Shown: one piece after another, positions 8,882 through 17,302 of the stretch
Layout of the letters: each line of letters begins with the position of its first letter
How positions within the stretch are numbered: the first letter of the stretch is position 1
Origin: Bacilli bacterium
GTDB taxonomy: Bacteria; Bacillota; Bacilli; Paenibacillales; NBRC-103111
Assembly: GCA_028287395.1 (NCBI GenBank)
Contig: JAQBPR010000126.1
Location: forward strand, 19,247-83,246
DNA length: 64,000 nucleotides
Direction of reading: 5' to 3'
The notes under the pieces: generated by a model
Seen by the model: only the letters and a program-made list of their open reading frames with translations
Told to the model about the DNA's origin: nothing
Database searches by the model: none
Translations under genes and position numbers: made by a program

Positions 8882-9364
8882 CTACAATTTATTACCTGAA
8901 CGATGCTCTTCTCGGTTGCTGTTATTGTTTCTCATCCCGATTAAACCAAGAAGTCCCAACAATCCGAGCCAGCCCCAAGAGCCGTTATTTGTAGTGTCCG
9001 TTGCGGTTGTCCGATAGTTATAACCTCGCATTGTGCCATTTGTCCCATAGCTCGTGGAACTCGTACCGCTGTAGGTCGTCGGTGTTGGTGACGGGCTATA
9101 GGTAGATGTTGTCCCTGTCCCGTAAGCCGATGTCCCTGTTCCATAAGGTGATGTCGTAGGTATATTACCTAACACGTTCGAAGAACCGTACATCCCTGTT
9201 GTTCCCAAGCCATTTACATTGCCGCCAATCGTGCTTCCGCTACCTGTTTTATCCGTAGAAGAAGTGGTGCTTGTTCCACTGCCTGTCATTCCCGCTGCAA
9301 AGCTTTCCGTACCAAAAATCAATGAAAAAACGAGCATTGCCGTAATTACTGTAAGCTTCTTCAA
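8882..9364 (-). CDS. Secreted Gly/Ser/Thr-rich protein with WGxxGxxG C-terminal segment
   Basis: About 160 residues. The TTG start at 9364 has AAGGAGG 8 bases upstream and gives KKLTVITAMLVFSLIFG..ESFA, a clear Sec signal peptide. The body is low-complexity Gly/Ser/Thr/Tyr repeats (GTG TSAYGTGTT-like). The C-terminus has WGWLGLLGLLGLIGMRN followed by charged residues, the arrangement of the WGxxGxxG-CTERM family of Firmicute surface proteins, probably a membrane anchor. No enzyme motif is seen. A good terminator follows. Function unknown; envelope location is inferred from the signal and anchor. Confidence 0.75.
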   Translation of the reverse strand: MKKLTVITAMLVFSLIFGTESFAAGMTGSGTSTTSSTDKTGSGSTIGGNVNGLGTTGMYGSSNVLGNIPTTSPYGTGTSAYGTGTTSTYSPSPTPTTYSGTSSTSYGTNGTMRGYNYRTTATDTTNNGSWGWLGLLGLLGLIGMRNNNSNREEHRSGNKL

Positions 9365-9513
9365 GTAAAGTTCCTCCTTCTGAGAGTAGGTGATATGGTG
9401 CAAATTTATTTTCCGCAAAATCATCGAAATTTACCCTAGTTTTTTATGGGAAGTGCATTTGCAGCGTTTTTCGGATAAAATAAAGAAATCATTTTCTACA
9501 GGGAGTTTTTTTA

Positions 9514-10494
9514 ATGGAACAACTTAAATCTTTACATTGGGCGGACAAACAATTTCATACATGGAATTATGAAATGAGAGAACAATTTAATGGCAAAGTA
9601 TTTAAAGTGATGCTTGATGCCGGATTTACTTGTCCAAATCGAGATGGCTCTATCGCGTCAGGCGGATGTACTTTCTGCAGTGCACGCGGGTCTGGAGACT
9701 TTGCCGGTAGTCGTCGAGATGACTTAGTCACACAATTCAATAAAATCCGTGATCTACAGCATAAAAAATGGCCGGAAGCGCGTTATATTGGATATTTCCA
9801 AGCCTACACCAATACGTATGCTCCAGTTGAGGAGCTTCGCGAGTATTTTGAGCTTATACTAAGTCAGCCCGGTGTGGTTGGATTATCTATCGCAACACGT
9901 CCGGATTGCTTGCCAGATGATGTCGTCGAATATCTTGCTGAATTGAATAAACGCACGTATCTTTGGGTTGAGATGGGCTTGCAAACGATACATGAAGAAA
10001 CCTCCCAATTGATTAACCGCGCCCATGATACGCAATGCTTCCTGGACGGAGTCGCTAAATTGCGAAAGCATCAAATCCGTACTTGTGCGCATATCATTTA
10101 TGGCTTGCCTGGAGAAACCCATGAAATGATGCTGGAAACAGGTAAGGCCGTCGCGAAAATGGATGTTCAAGGGATTAAAATTCATCTACTCCATTTGATG
10201 AAGAAAACACCTATGGTGAAGCAATATGAAGCAGGCCTTTTACAGTTTTTGGAGAGGGATGAATATGTGAAATTAGTTGTCGATACCTTAGAAATTCTTC
10301 CTCCGGAAATGATTGTGCATCGATTGACTGGAGATGCGCCTAGAGACTTATTAATGGGTCCGATGTGGAGTCAGAAAAAGTGGGAAGTGCTGAATGCCTT
10401 CGATGATGAATTAAAAGCAAGATACAGCTGGCAAGGTAAGTATTGGCAGCCAACTTTTACGGAGTTAATTGGGGAGAATACAGAATGTCTATAG
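9514..10494 (+). CDS. ytqA: Radical SAM protein YtqA (TIGR01212 family; tRNA wobble-uridine modification)
   Basis: 326 residues with the iron-sulfur cysteines in FTCPNRDGSIASGGCTFC near residues 30-48, the unusual long CxnCxxC spacing of the Elp3-like TIGR01212 family. The TIM-barrel strands GYFQAYTNTYA and SIATRPDCLP are typical. In Bacillus the ytqA and ytqB products have been assigned to mnm5s2U34 tRNA modification, with YtqA (called MnmL) acting on the cmnm5 intermediate; that is recalled knowledge. The start has AGGGAG upstream. It overlaps the next gene by 10 bases, consistent with a two-step pathway operon. Confidence 0.9.
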   Translation: MEQLKSLHWADKQFHTWNYEMREQFNGKVFKVMLDAGFTCPNRDGSIASGGCTFCSARGSGDFAGSRRDDLVTQFNKIRDLQHKKWPEARYIGYFQAYTNTYAPVEELREYFELILSQPGVVGLSIATRPDCLPDDVVEYLAELNKRTYLWVEMGLQTIHEETSQLINRAHDTQCFLDGVAKLRKHQIRTCAHIIYGLPGETHEMMLETGKAVAKMDVQGIKIHLLHLMKKTPMVKQYEAGLLQFLERDEYVKLVVDTLEILPPEMIVHRLTGDAPRDLLMGPMWSQKKWEVLNAFDDELKARYSWQGKYWQPTFTELIGENTECL

Positions 10495-11060
10495 AATCAG
10501 TGCTGCTTTTTGCGCAGCGAAAAGTCGAAGCGTGTCTTAAATTGGGGGACATTGCCATAGACGCTACAGTTGGACAAGGCAAAGATACTTTGCTGCTTGC
10601 TCGACTCGTTGGCGAACAGGGTACTGTATATGGTTTTGATATTCAAAAAGAAGCCATTGCCATTGCTCAAAAAAAATTAAATGAAACGCTGGATTACAAC
10701 GGCTCCATACGTTGGATTGAGCGTTCCCATGCATACATCAAAGAAGAATTACCTAGCGAATCACAAGGTCATGTAGGTGCGGTCATGTTTAATTTAGGTT
10801 ATTTGCCCGGATTTGATCATATGCTAGTGACCAAACCAGCTTCTACAATAGCTGGCTTAGAAGCTGCAGTACAACTGCTTCGTCAAGGTGGAATCATCAC
10901 AATTGTTGTATACACAGGTCATCAAGGAGCACATGAGGAAGCAGATGCCGTTCAACAATGGGCAGCTAATCTGCCGCAGAAACAATTCGATGTCCTTTCT
11001 TATCATTTTATAAACCAAAAAAATCATCCGCCCTTTCTCATTATTGTCGAAAAGAAATAA
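10485..11060 (+). CDS. mnmM: tRNA mnm5s2U methyltransferase MnmM (YtqB)
   Basis: Class I SAM methyltransferase of about 191 residues, homologous to Bacillus YtqB, which completes mnm5s2U34 in tRNA where MnmC is absent. The SAM motif DATVGQGKDTLLLA is near residue 24, YGFDIQ follows, and the catalytic-region motif is FNLGYLPG. ATG 10485 is preferred because it overlaps the ytqA stop, has GGGGAGA upstream and gives the family-like start; an upstream in-frame start would add 14 residues inside ytqA. A hairpin terminator follows at 11063-11092. Confidence 0.9.
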   Translation: MSIESVLLFAQRKVEACLKLGDIAIDATVGQGKDTLLLARLVGEQGTVYGFDIQKEAIAIAQKKLNETLDYNGSIRWIERSHAYIKEELPSESQGHVGAVMFNLGYLPGFDHMLVTKPASTIAGLEAAVQLLRQGGIITIVVYTGHQGAHEEADAVQQWAANLPQKQFDVLSYHFINQKNHPPFLIIVEKK

Positions 11061-11062
11061 AA

Positions 11063-11092
11063 AGCTCTCCTATAACAGAAGAGCTTCTTTGT
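11063..11092 (+). terminator. Terminator after ytqA-mnmM
   Basis: AAGCTCT and AGAGCTT pair around an 11-base loop, followed by a T-rich stretch. It overlaps the stop of the convergent radical SAM gene, whose stop is at 11070. Confidence 0.6.
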
Positions 11093-12842
11093 TTTGCTGC
11101 AGTTGGGTATAGAATTGCGGTTTGAGTAAACCCATATCTAAATTGAAATATACGATAAGCAAGGTATTGTGATGTAAATCAACTGTATTATCCAACAAAT
11201 AACGATCCAGATTAAAGGGCAGTATCTCAATCACCACGTGTTTATGCAAATCTTTCTCTTTTAGTTCTAACGCGGCAAATGCTTTGGAAACTTCATAAGG
11301 TTGATTAGCTATTTGTTTCATGAAATGAGCTTCTTGCTTTTTATCCAGTGAGGCCGACCACCAAGCTTTACGCGGCTTGTATTTGTGGTTGAGAAAATAA
11401 TCCAGCTTCATAAGTCCTTCAATAAGCTCCATATTCTTCGTTCCGCGATAGAGCAAAAATTGCTGCAAACGGGTAAATAAATCTTCTAATTGATGCCCGA
11501 TTTTTTGCCAGCCGCATGCTTCCCAATAACTCCCGAATTCTTGAAAGAAATCAAAGGGCGAGCCAAATTCATTGGCTATCAAAAATCGCACCGTATGATC
11601 CAAGCGATGCGCATTCCAATATTTCTCCAAAACATCCTCAACCTGTTTAATGCGGACTAAATCAGAAAAAGGCAGAATGTCGTTGCCAAGAATTTCATAA
11701 GGCGCATGATCCATATAGATATACCCATATTTATCTGCGTCATTGCGCATTCCCGTTCCACGCAGCATTTTGAGAAAGCCCAGCTGTAATTCTTCCGGCC
11801 CCAATGCAAAAACATCATTGAATGTCTTGCGAAAAGAGTCGTAATTTTCCTCCGGCAATCCTGCGATCAGATCGAGATGCTGAGCTATTTTACCGCTGCT
11901 TTTAATTTTTTCTACGGTTCGGGAAAGCTTGGTAAAGTTCTGCCTTCTTTGCACAAGCTCATTGGTTTGATCATTGGTGGATTGAACGCCAATTTCAAAA
12001 CGGAATATATCTGGAGGCGCATGCTCTGAGAGAAAATCCAATACCTCCGGTCGCATAATATCAGCCGTGATCTCAAATTGAAACACGCATCCCTGATGAT
12101 TCGCAATTAAAAACTCAAAGATTTCCATCGCATATTCACGCTTGATATTGAAGGTTCGATCAACGAATTTAATTAATTTGGCACCAGAAGCGATTAAGTA
12201 CAGTATATCCTGCTTCGTTCGCTCCATTTCAAAATATCGCACACCCACTTCAATACTCGATAAGCAAAATTGACAGCTAAACGGACAGCCGCGGCTCGTT
12301 TCAAAATAAACCACCCGATTCGCAAGCTGCGGCACATCCTCAGCAAATCGATATGGCGTTGGAATATCGTTCAGATTTAATTTAGGACGTCCGGGATTAA
12401 GAATAATTTGCTCGCCTTTTCGATAAGCTAGACCATATACAAAATGATACTTCCGCGTTCCCGCTATTTCCAATAATAGATGATGGAATGTTTCTTCCCC
12501 TTCACCCATGACAATAAAGTCAACCTCCGGCACCCGCTTCATCCAATATTCCGTGTCGTAGGAAACTTCCGGACCTCCAAGCACTATGAGCAGCTCCGGC
12601 ATAATTTTTTTGATCATCCGAATAATTTGAATCGTCTCTTCGATATTCCAAATGTAACAAGAAAATCCGAGCACCTGGGGCTTTCGTGAAAAAAGATCGG
12701 AAACCACATTCATCACGGGATCTTTAATCGTATATTCAGCGATATCCACCGCAAAATCTTTTTGACAAAACGCCTTTAAATAACGCAGAGCCAATGATGT
12801 GTGAATATATTTGGCGTTTAAAGTAGAACCAACAACTTTCAT
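11070..12842 (-). CDS. B12-binding domain radical SAM protein (DUF4080 type)
   Basis: 590 residues. The N-terminal cobalamin-binding-like domain (residues 1-145) has GFSCYIWN and LGGPEVSYD; the radical SAM core has the CxxxCxxC cluster RGCPFSCQFC near residue 185 and the SAM-binding region FEIGVQSTNDQ; the C-terminal 180 residues correspond to the DUF4080 extension. The substrate is unknown; relatives are annotated as cobalamin-dependent radical SAM enzymes of uncharacterised reaction. It stands alone, convergent with mnmM. It has no DxHxxG cobalamin-ligand motif by eye, so B12 may bind base-off without a protein ligand or not at all. Confidence 0.85.
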   Translation of the reverse strand: MKVVGSTLNAKYIHTSLALRYLKAFCQKDFAVDIAEYTIKDPVMNVVSDLFSRKPQVLGFSCYIWNIEETIQIIRMIKKIMPELLIVLGGPEVSYDTEYWMKRVPEVDFIVMGEGEETFHHLLLEIAGTRKYHFVYGLAYRKGEQIILNPGRPKLNLNDIPTPYRFAEDVPQLANRVVYFETSRGCPFSCQFCLSSIEVGVRYFEMERTKQDILYLIASGAKLIKFVDRTFNIKREYAMEIFEFLIANHQGCVFQFEITADIMRPEVLDFLSEHAPPDIFRFEIGVQSTNDQTNELVQRRQNFTKLSRTVEKIKSSGKIAQHLDLIAGLPEENYDSFRKTFNDVFALGPEELQLGFLKMLRGTGMRNDADKYGYIYMDHAPYEILGNDILPFSDLVRIKQVEDVLEKYWNAHRLDHTVRFLIANEFGSPFDFFQEFGSYWEACGWQKIGHQLEDLFTRLQQFLLYRGTKNMELIEGLMKLDYFLNHKYKPRKAWWSASLDKKQEAHFMKQIANQPYEVSKAFAALELKEKDLHKHVVIEILPFNLDRYLLDNTVDLHHNTLLIVYFNLDMGLLKPQFYTQLQQNKEALLL

Positions 12843-12926
12843 ACCTATACCTCTTTACTATATAGTTTGTCTTCCTATTCTACAATAAAGAGACATAAAT
12901 AAAAACGTTCCCTTTTCAATAGATGA

Positions 12927-14024
12927 CTACTCCCACTTAAAGGTGAAACTCGAAATGACAAAAGCGACAACCATCCAACTACCCAACAGCAAAGCCTGCG
13001 GCCAAAGCGTGGCAAGGCCTTCACCGACGTTCATGACCTGGCGCATCGATGTCGATAGATGAGCAATCGGGAATAATTTGATAATAGTTTGTACCCAATT
13101 CGGCATATTATTGATCGGAAAGAATAGACCGCCGAGAAAGAGCATTGGAAATGAAATAATACCGGCAATGGGACCTGCGCTCTCTGGCGTCCTCGCTAAA
13201 GAAGCAATAATAAAGCCGATCGACATAAAGGTCAGCGTGCCCAACAGGACAAACATTAACAATAGCGCCCAGGAACCCCGGACTTGTGTGTGGAAAACAA
13301 GATTAGCCACCAATAGCACAATCGTGGCTTGTGAAGCATTAAGTATTAGACGAGCCGTAATTTGTGCTGCAATAAAAGAGTAAGCATGCAATGGAGTGCT
13401 CTGCAAACGGCGGAGAATCCCTCGTTCTCGCCAGGATGCGATTTGACCAGCAACTCCATTCAAATTATTAGACATGATCATCATTGCAACAATACCTGGA
13501 ACAAGAAAATCAATATATTGGAGATTGAGTGACTGAACGCCTTCCGATTGTACGGTAACGATCGGTTTATAATCCGTTTTTTCCTTGCTGATATTGTCTA
13601 CTACAGCATTAAGCAAATATTCACCCGTCTGCTTCGTCGTCAAATTAGTCTCATCATAATAAAGCTGAATATGGGCATTGGCTTCTTTAATTGGTTTAGT
13701 AAGCGCAGTTTCATAACCTTTAGGGATAACGACGATCAGCTCGTTTTCGCCGTGCTTTAAGTCTTTAAGCGCTTGATCGGTTTCTGTACCCGTGACAATT
13801 TTTGCTGATTTGGTTTCTTGGAGTTTTGCAACGAACGATTTTGAAGCCGCACTTTGATCTTGATCCACTAAAAAGATCTTCAACGAACTTGTACTGCCGC
13901 TGCCGAATAAACTGCCCAGCATCACCATAAATATAATGGGGAAAAATAAGGACCAGAAAAGCACCTGACGATTACGGGAAAATAGTCGCAACTGTGCTAA
14001 AGTTAATTGTAAGTAAGCCTTCAT
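12927..14024 (-). CDS. ABC-2 type transporter permease
   Basis: 365 residues: one N-terminal membrane helix (VLFWSLFFPIIFMVMLGSLF), a large extracytoplasmic loop of about 150 residues, then five helices in the C-terminal half, the ABC2_membrane_3 layout. It is the membrane half of an exporter with the ATPase encoded just upstream; the two genes overlap by 4 bases. Relatives export drugs, antibiotics or lipids; no substrate can be assigned. The motif RERGILRRLQSTPL next to the second helix is the usual NBD-coupling segment of this family. Confidence 0.9.
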   Translation of the reverse strand: MKAYLQLTLAQLRLFSRNRQVLFWSLFFPIIFMVMLGSLFGSGSTSSLKIFLVDQDQSAASKSFVAKLQETKSAKIVTGTETDQALKDLKHGENELIVVIPKGYETALTKPIKEANAHIQLYYDETNLTTKQTGEYLLNAVVDNISKEKTDYKPIVTVQSEGVQSLNLQYIDFLVPGIVAMMIMSNNLNGVAGQIASWRERGILRRLQSTPLHAYSFIAAQITARLILNASQATIVLLVANLVFHTQVRGSWALLLMFVLLGTLTFMSIGFIIASLARTPESAGPIAGIISFPMLFLGGLFFPINNMPNWVQTIIKLFPIAHLSTSMRQVMNVGEGLATLWPQALLLGSWMVVAFVISSFTFKWE

Positions 14025-14977
14025 TCTTCTCTCAAGCTCCTTCCGGTCATATGTATAAACACATCTTCCAAGGTAGCCGTACGTGTTTGTAAATCTGCGA
14101 ACCGGATGTGGTGCACAGCCGCTTGTTGAATTAAATCAAGCAATGAATTCTGCAAATTATCTGTGTACAAAACATAGACATCTTTACGCATTTCTGCTTG
14201 TTTAATATCTTGTACTTTGCGGAGAAGCTCCAGTACTCGTTCTCTTTCTGCTTCCGTCGCTTCTTCCTCAGCGGGTACTCTAAACTCTATTGCACTATCA
14301 GACTGCAAGCTAAGCACCAAATTACGCGGTGTATCCAGCGCAACCACTTCTCCCTGATCCATTAAACAAATTCGATCGCATAGAATGTGTGCTTCATCCA
14401 TGTAATGTGTGGACAGCACGATGGTTTTACCTTGCTCTTTCAAGCGCAGGATAATATCCCATAACGTACGCCGCGCTTGCGGATCTAAGCCAGTCGTTGG
14501 CTCATCCAAAAAAATAATTTGCGGATCATTGACCAAAGCTAAAGCGATGGCCAACCGCTGCTTTTGTCCACCCGACAGATTCTTCACACGATCATTAAGC
14601 TTTTCTTTCAAAAGCACGTCTTCCAACAAGGGAGCAATCGGCACAGAATGTGCATAGAAGCTTGCATACATCTTCGCGATTTCGTTAACCTTTAGTAAAT
14701 CGAATAAGGATGTAGATTGGAGCTGCACTCCGATGACTTCCTTAATCTTTCTCAAATCCTTTCGCGTATCATAGCCCGCCACTTTGGCAGAGCCCTCATC
14801 GGGTATACGCAGCCCTTCAATCATTTCCATTGTTGTTGATTTCCCCGCCCCGTTCGGTCCCAACAACCCGAAAACTTCGCCTTTCAGCACTTCAAAGCTA
14901 ATTCCGTTTACTGCTGTATGGGTACCGTATCGCTTCACAAGACCTTCCACTTCAATGATTGCTTTGCTCGTTTCCAC
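14021..14977 (-). CDS. ABC transporter ATP-binding protein (DrrA-like)
   Basis: Nucleotide-binding subunit of the exporter, 318 residues. Walker A GPNGAGKST near residue 40, Q-loop VQLQSTSLF, signature LSGGQKQR near 136, Walker B IIFLDEPTTGLD near 155, switch His in STHYMDEA. The C-terminal about 90 residues form the DUF4162-like extension common in DrrA/NatA-type proteins. AAAGGAGG precedes the start. It forms a two-gene operon with the permease. A fragment of the GAGTGTG repeat family lies 50 bases upstream, so the promoter region may have been altered by the insertion. Confidence 0.93.
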   Translation of the reverse strand: METSKAIIEVEGLVKRYGTHTAVNGISFEVLKGEVFGLLGPNGAGKSTTMEMIEGLRIPDEGSAKVAGYDTRKDLRKIKEVIGVQLQSTSLFDLLKVNEIAKMYASFYAHSVPIAPLLEDVLLKEKLNDRVKNLSGGQKQRLAIALALVNDPQIIFLDEPTTGLDPQARRTLWDIILRLKEQGKTIVLSTHYMDEAHILCDRICLMDQGEVVALDTPRNLVLSLQSDSAIEFRVPAEEEATEAERERVLELLRKVQDIKQAEMRKDVYVLYTDNLQNSLLDLIQQAAVHHIRFADLQTRTATLEDVFIHMTGRSLREE

Positions 14978-15028
14978 TCTGAATGCCTCCTTTAATTCTC
15001 AAGCATATAACATCATTTCTTCTTAAAA

Positions 15029-15065
15029 GAGTGTGCTCAAAAAGTATAGCTATGTTGCGTAATGA
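15029..15065. repeat. Fragment of the GAGTGTGTT element (family B, copy 3)
   Basis: The 37 bases from GAGTGTGCTCAAAAAG to GCGTAATGA match the left end of the element at 28042-28078 with three differences. No right terminal repeat is present, so this is a truncated copy. It is followed by ATGCTTACGAAGC, a sequence shared with the SD-adjacent repeat family. Confidence 0.6.
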
Positions 15066-15084
15066 CTGAGCTTTAAGCTTATGC

Positions 15085-15294
15085 TTACGAAGCCACATAC
15101 TCGATCAATTCCGATAATTTACATTTGAAAGTATTACAAAGTTTAAACAACGTTTCCAACTTAATTGATTCTATATTCGTTTCACGATATAACTTGTTAA
15201 TTGAATTACGACTAATTCCAGACTTCACCATCAAATCAGAAATATCATCAATTCGATGATCTGCCATTAATCTTCTCAAATTACATTTCAGCAA
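15085..15294 (-). CDS. Small XRE-family (Cro/CI-type) transcriptional regulator
   Basis: 69 residues that are almost entirely one HTH_XRE domain: ISDLMVKSGISRNSINKLYR is the helix-turn-helix, and TLFKLCNTFKCKLSELIEY is the C-terminal helix pair. The product resembles YozG-type minimal regulators. The TTG start has GGGGG 8 bases upstream. It is divergent from the gene at 15422, and a perfect 16-bp palindrome lies between them (15381-15396), the natural candidate operator. Its last codons may derive from the repeat sequence CTTCGTAAGCAT. Confidence 0.8.
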   Translation of the reverse strand: MLKCNLRRLMADHRIDDISDLMVKSGISRNSINKLYRETNIESIKLETLFKLCNTFKCKLSELIEYVAS

Positions 15295-15380
15295 CTAATT
15301 CGCCCCCGATATTTATTAAATGCAAAATTTAAGGTTACAAAGAAAATACAGCTTTAAATTAACTTCATAAGGATATATAA

Positions 15381-15396
15381 TAACCTTATAAGGTTA
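15381..15396. promoter_or_regulatory. Perfect 16-bp palindrome, candidate XRE operator
   Basis: TAACCTTATAAGGTTA lies between the divergent XRE gene and the unknown gene at 15422, 26 bases before the latter's start and just before its ribosome binding site. Regulation by the neighbouring XRE protein is inferred from position. Confidence 0.5.
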
Positions 15397-15421
15397 ATTA
15401 TTAACTAGGAGATAAATTATC

Positions 15422-15730
15422 ATGACATCTATCCAACAATCCTTCCTCCAGTTTCTATGTGATCGAATGAATGAAACTGGAGGTGAGCTTATTACAATAA
15501 ATTCATATTACAGAATTATATCAGATCAATGTAGTCATTACTTTAGACAACTCCAAGCAAATTTACCGGAACACCTCCAAATAGTCATGCTTAAATATGA
15601 AGAAACTTTAATTACTCTTCAAATAATTACTGAAAAGAATATGTATATTCAAGGATTTAATGATGGAAAAGCATTAAATGAAATTTTGGTTAATTTGAAC
15701 ACTTTGTTTTTACAGTCTGTAGAATTGTGA
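15422..15730 (+). CDS. Hypothetical protein
   Basis: 102 residues, mostly helical, no signal peptide and no membrane helix. GGAGA lies 9 bases upstream of the ATG. The segment MYIQGFNDGKALNE has the YxxGFxDG pattern seen near the C-terminus of a family of small Firmicute proteins of unknown function (possibly DUF6809); this match is tentative. It is divergent from the small XRE regulator with a palindromic operator candidate between them, suggesting that the pair forms a regulated unit. Codon use is AT-rich compared with flanking housekeeping genes. Confidence 0.6.
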   Translation: MTSIQQSFLQFLCDRMNETGGELITINSYYRIISDQCSHYFRQLQANLPEHLQIVMLKYEETLITLQIITEKNMYIQGFNDGKALNEILVNLNTLFLQSVEL

Positions 15731-16104
15731 AGACTTGAATATTTTTCAATGTACCAAAGTCTGTTAATTCGTATTTCTAGGCCAAACTTATCACCTAATT
15801 TGGGTGGAATAATATCCTGTAGCATTTATTATTATAACATTCATTTTGCTTAGGATGCATTTATTTGCGACGTGCGTTATAGTATGAATGATGCTTAATG
15901 TTGTTTGGGATAAAGTGATAAGTGGAAAGTGGGAATAGCTATCGGAAAGTTTATGTCCCGCCTTTGAAATAATAGGCTGACCTTGTAAATTCAAATGAGA
16001 GCATGTTATTTCAAGAAGCGGGTGGAGATAGCTGTTCCAGACTTGGAACGGCATTAACTTTATCAAAGTTGATCGATCTTTACGAAAGGAAGAACTAAAA
16101 CGAA
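15731..16104. other. Gap without a supported gene
   Basis: 374 bases that are AT-rich with no repeat, RNA or reliable ORF that I can support. A 91-codon minus-strand ORF (15791-16066) has no ribosome binding site and no family features. The 3' end carries AAAGGAAG before the pseudouridine synthase. Confidence 0.5.
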
Positions 16105-16980
16105 ATGAGCAAACAAACCCGATTTACGATAACCGAATCCAATGAATTAATGAAATGGCTGCAAGCGCAATTTCCGGAAAAAGGACGCAATGCAATCAAA
16201 GCATTACTTTCCCATAGACAAGTTTCCGTTGGCGGACAAGTGATTACACAATTCAATCATCCTTTGCAGCAAGGGCAAGAGGTTGTGGTTGAATGGTCAC
16301 GCATCGTTGAAGAAGAACCCGTGATCGGTTTAACGATTCTATACGAAGATGCCGAGCTTATTGTCATTGAGAAACAAGCGGGATTACTTTCCGTAGCAAC
16401 AGACGATGAAAAAGAGCTGACCGCATATCGCCAGCTTACTGAGCATGTCCGCCGTAAGGATGCGAAGAACCGTATTTTCGTGGTGCATCGCTTGGACCGC
16501 GATACTTCAGGTGTGATGATGTTCGCGAAGAGTGAGCCGATTCAGCAAAAATTACAAACCGAATGGCGAGAAACGGTTTCGGAGCGTGTTTACATTGCCA
16601 TCGTCGAAGGAAAGATACGCAAAAGCGAGGGTACAATTACTTCGTGGTTAAAGGAAAGCAAAACGCTAAAGATGTATTCCAGCCGTACCCCAAACGACGG
16701 TCAAGAAGCGATTACGCATTACAAAACGCTCAAAACATCAGCCAACTGCTCTCTCTTGGAAATCCGTCTAGAAACAGGACGAAAAAATCAAATTCGTGTT
16801 CATATGCAGGATATCGGACATCCCATTATGGGCGATAAAAAATATGGAGCCGTCCGAAACACGCTCGGACGGCTTGGTCTTCATGCAAGTATATTGGCTT
16901 TTATACATCCTGTAACAGGGAAACAAATGCATTTTGAAAGCAAAACGCCTGAGAAATTCACGCGCTTATTTCAAAACTAA
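16105..16980 (+). CDS. RluD-family rRNA/tRNA pseudouridine synthase
   Basis: 291 residues. An S4-like N-terminal domain (residues 10-70, KALLSHRQVSVGG) is followed by the RluA-type catalytic domain with HRLDRDTSGVMMFAK near residue 130, where the Asp is the nucleophile that isomerises U to pseudouridine. The later motifs LETGRKNQIRVHMQDIGHPIMGD and GRLGLHA complete the fold. GGAAG precedes the ATG. It is probably monocistronic, with a terminator at 16984. The target position cannot be deduced; Bacillus has several paralogues. Confidence 0.92.
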   Translation: MSKQTRFTITESNELMKWLQAQFPEKGRNAIKALLSHRQVSVGGQVITQFNHPLQQGQEVVVEWSRIVEEEPVIGLTILYEDAELIVIEKQAGLLSVATDDEKELTAYRQLTEHVRRKDAKNRIFVVHRLDRDTSGVMMFAKSEPIQQKLQTEWRETVSERVYIAIVEGKIRKSEGTITSWLKESKTLKMYSSRTPNDGQEAITHYKTLKTSANCSLLEIRLETGRKNQIRVHMQDIGHPIMGDKKYGAVRNTLGRLGLHASILAFIHPVTGKQMHFESKTPEKFTRLFQN

Positions 16981-16983
16981 ATT

Positions 16984-17034
16984 CGCACAACAAGCATCAT
17001 GCCTAAAAAAAGGTGAGATGCTTGTTGTATTTGC
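16984..17034. terminator. Hairpin terminator between convergent genes
   Basis: ACAACAAGCATC (16987-16998) and GATGCTTGTTGT (17017-17028) form a perfect 12-bp stem. It lies between the convergent pseudouridine synthase and DUF1128 genes. The T-run is weak on both sides. Confidence 0.6.
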
Positions 17035-17069
17035 GCTTGCGTAGTAGAGGAATCTTGAAGCAATTAAAT

Positions 17070-17297
17070 TTAAGTCGTTTTACGCAATCTGCCTAATTCC
17101 ATGACAATCGCATCCATTTCACTCACGCTAAAATGAGGTTTACTCTTGACCAAATCATATATATCCTTCAAATCCTCGTACAATGCCAAATCAAATTGTG
17201 CTGCTGACAGCGCCGCACCTGAAGCCATTCTCAGCTTAGTCTTGATCTGATCGATAATATATTCCGCATTTTCCAAACTATTATCCGTTAAGTTCAT
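17070..17297 (-). CDS. DUF1128 family protein (YfkK-like)
   Basis: About 75 residues, helical and acidic. LEDLKDIYDLV-like and FSVSEMDAIVMELGRLRK near the C-terminus match the DUF1128 family found in Bacillales; function unknown. ATG 17297 is preferred because AAAGGG lies 8 bases upstream; a GTG at 17306 is in frame. The gene begins right at the stop of the upstream YvyE-family gene, so the two are probably co-translated. Confidence 0.8.
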   Translation of the reverse strand: MNLTDNSLENAEYIIDQIKTKLRMASGAALSAAQFDLALYEDLKDIYDLVKSKPHFSVSEMDAIVMELGRLRKTT

Positions 17298-17302
17298 CAT
17301 TT

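Noticed and set aside
15791..16066. 91-codon minus-strand ORF in the gap before the pseudouridine synthase
   Set aside because: No ribosome binding site, no recognisable domain, and poor codon pattern.
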